The notes under the pieces are model-generated. The model saw nothing but the letters and a program-made list of their open reading frames with translations. It ran no database searches and was not told the origin of the DNA. 8,972 nt of DNA, taken from contig JBKPCD010000191.1 of NCBI GenBank assembly GCA_046727175.1, forward strand, positions 1 through 8,972. Reading direction: 5' to 3'. The position numbers were made by a program, and so were the translations under genes. Below are positions 7,817 to 8,972 of the stretch, piece after piece. Source of the DNA: JBKPCD01 sp046727175. Lineage in GTDB: Bacteria > Acidobacteriota > Vicinamibacteria > Vicinamibacterales > 2-12-FULL-66-21. How positions within the stretch are numbered: position 1 is the stretch's first letter; each line of letters begins with the position of its first letter.

Positions 7817-8218
7817 CTACCAGCGACGTGGTGGGCTGAACGAGCGGTCATCGAAAGACGCGAAGAGCTCTTCGACAAACTCGTCGAAGAATGACGACCG
7901 CGTGACCGTCACCCAGATGCTGGGAACACCGGACGAAGAGCGCCGCGAACTCAAAAGCGATTCGGCAAACGGCCGCGAGACGATCACGTGTCGAACGACG
8001 ACTGGTCTGGCACGAGAGTCTCGCAGTTGCTGGTCGTACCGCCGACGGCGTTCGGGATCGGCCAGCGCCTCATATGCTTCGCAAACGCGCTGGAATTCAA
8101 CAGGCGAGGAGCCAGCGCCAACATCCGGGTGGTAGCGCCGCGCCAACGCTCGAAAGGCGCTCCGGATCGTCTCCTCGTCAGCATCCTCGGCGATACCGAG
8201 CACAACGTAGTAATTCAT
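7817..8218 (-). CDS. Short J-domain (DnaJ-like) protein
   Basis: This is a 133-residue protein. The J domain fills residues 1-65: NYYVVLGIAEDADEETIRSA, then RYHPDVG with the invariant HPD that stimulates DnaK ATPase, then YEALADPERRRRYD. There is no Gly/Phe linker, zinc-finger or CTD of full DnaJ, so it is a type III J protein that would recruit DnaK to a special task. The end FFDEFVEELFASFDD is an acidic-aromatic motif seen in similar short J proteins, perhaps for partner binding. A weak GAGAAG ribosome site precedes ATG 8218. It lies upstream of hsp20 on the same strand, and a half CIRCE site stands about 40 bases above its start, so heat-shock control is likely. Confidence 0.93.
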   Translation of the reverse strand: MNYYVVLGIAEDADEETIRSAFRALARRYHPDVGAGSSPVEFQRVCEAYEALADPERRRRYDQQLRDSRARPVVVRHVIVSRPFAESLLSSRRSSSGVPSIWVTVTRSSFFDEFVEELFASFDDRSFSPPRRW

Positions 8219-8258
8219 GTGCTTCTCGACGATAACGGTCCTCGGACTGGATCAACAT

Positions 8259-8285
8259 TTAGCACTCCGCCAGGGATACTCGCAA
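8259..8285. promoter_or_regulatory. Half CIRCE-like heat-shock operator upstream of the J-domain gene
   Basis: TTAGCACTC (8259-8267) is an exact copy of the left arm of CIRCE, the HrcA operator. After 9 bases the other arm reads TACTCGCAA (8277-8285) instead of GAGTGCTAA, only 4 of 9 positions correct. Spacing and place (about 40 bases above the ATG at 8218) are right for CIRCE. One exact 9-mer can arise by chance, so the call is tentative. The remainder of 8219-8450 shows nothing else I can name. Confidence 0.4.
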
Positions 8286-8450
8286 CTGTCGTAAACACAC
8301 GGCGGCAGCAATGGAACGACATCCACGCCCTTGGCGCCCGTTGTTGAACGACGCACCAAACCCGTGGCGCGATACGTTCGCCGAGCGGAGTCGGTGCACG
8401 CCGTATCGCTCATTTCAACCAGACCGGGGGAGGGCTCACGAGGAGGGGCG

Positions 8451-8744
8451 ATGATCAGCGACGCGGCACGCAGCATCGTCGCGACTCTGCTTGGAGCCGC
8501 CAACGTTTCGCCGACGTTCTCAGAGGAACTAATGCCGTGGATTCTTCACCGTCTCCAGAATGATGTCTCCACGACGGGCGGAGAATCGAGGGAACGCGGG
8601 TGGACGGCAGTGAACCAAACGGAGCGACGTAACCACCTGTGCCTCAAGCGCTTGGAACCAGAAGTCGCGCGCCACCACGTTAGAAACAGACCTTGCTCCG
8701 AGGTCGAATCCCTGCCTCCCAGCCACGAAATCCCTCACATCTAA
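8451..8744 (+). CDS. Hypothetical protein
   Basis: A 97-residue frame starts at ATG 8451 behind a good AGGAGG ribosome site (8441-8446). The first 40 residues (MISDAARSIVATLLGAANVS and FSEELMPWILHRLQNDVS) look like a plausible helical protein. The rest is polar and of low character, as if the frame had been worn or shifted. No signal peptide, membrane segment or known family. It lies between the heat-shock genes and an IS630-like transposase, divergent from the J-domain gene. Antisense frames are no better. Confidence 0.4.
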   Translation: MISDAARSIVATLLGAANVSPTFSEELMPWILHRLQNDVSTTGGESRERGWTAVNQTERRNHLCLKRLEPEVARHHVRNRPCSEVESLPPSHEIPHI

Positions 8745-8854
8745 GAACTTACCGACTGACGCACGAAACGCTATCGTCGTTCGAAAGGCCACGTTTGTTC
8801 GGGTCGAGTCAACGATCGACAACGTCCACAGCTTCAAGTATTTGCAAGACGGAG

Positions 8855-8972
8855 CTAGTGTCCTGAGTCAGAGATTCGCTCACAATATCGCGCGACACTG
8901 GCAAGAATCTCGTCGGCGGTTTTGGTCCAGACAAACGGCTTCGGTGATTCGTTGGTCATGGTCAGATACTCG
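8855..8972 (-). mobile_element. IS630-like transposase, C-terminal end, runs off the window
   Basis: On the minus strand the frame enters at 8971 and reads 38 codons to TAG 8857-8855: EYLTMTNESPKPFVWTKTAD then EILASVARYCERISDSGH. The P-K-P-F-x-W-T-K-T-A-x-E-I-L-x-x-(V/I)-x-R-x-C ending is the typical C-terminus of a large group of IS630/Tc1-mariner DDE transposases. IS630 elements insert at TA, so the element may end near the TA at 8856-8857 or shortly after. The matching end is outside the window. Only the tail is visible, so activity cannot be judged. Confidence 0.82.

Noticed and set aside
8529..8837. 102-codon minus-strand frame above the IS end
   Set aside because: It needs a TTG start, has no ribosome site or known motif, and overlaps the ORF at 8451-8744, which has a better start signal.

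Overview
The window is a GC-rich (roughly 60%) bacterial segment. Its chaperone proteins are of generic bacterial type. The GroEL/GroES wording and the small Hsp20 and J-domain proteins would fit Acidobacteriota or a similar soil lineage, but this is a memory-based impression and not a placement. Classical heat-shock genes stand at both ends and an accessory, defence-like segment lies between them.

Left end, minus strand: groES (950-1243) followed by the first part of groEL (843 down to the window edge). groEL changes frame near position 421. Divergent from groES is a 59-codon ORF (1494-1673). Its first residues look like a small basic-protein family, but it runs into the remnant of a CHAT-type protease (1502-1900, other frame), so this looks like a recombination joint.

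Middle, plus strand: 1901-2289 has no gene I can support. Next comes the C-terminal half of a tyrosine recombinase with an in-frame amber codon (2290-2961). A promoter with a direct repeat then leads into a RES/Xre-type toxin-antitoxin pair: an unusually long antitoxin (3013-3828) and a RES-domain toxin (3825-4429, one frameshift). Next is a long gene (4580-6930) that carries, once four frameshifts are read through, an HsdR-N-like PD-(D/E)xK nuclease domain, a STAND-like P-loop NTPase and an unassigned C-terminal region, about 784 residues in all. This is the best candidate for an anti-phage effector/sensor.

Right end: a REP-like hairpin (7026-7057), then on the minus strand hsp20 (7152-7601, near-consensus promoter) and a short J-domain protein (7817-8218, half CIRCE site upstream). 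A hypothetical ORF (8451-8744) follows, and finally the C-terminal 38 codons of an IS630-like transposase at the window edge.

Six genuine frame changes (groEL, RES toxin, four in the NTPase) are all in the -1 direction, and five fit loss of one base from a short homopolymer. This suggests either deletion-type sequence errors or recent decay, and it decides whether the defence genes are alive. I mark the affected genes as pseudogenes in the sense of 'broken as read'.
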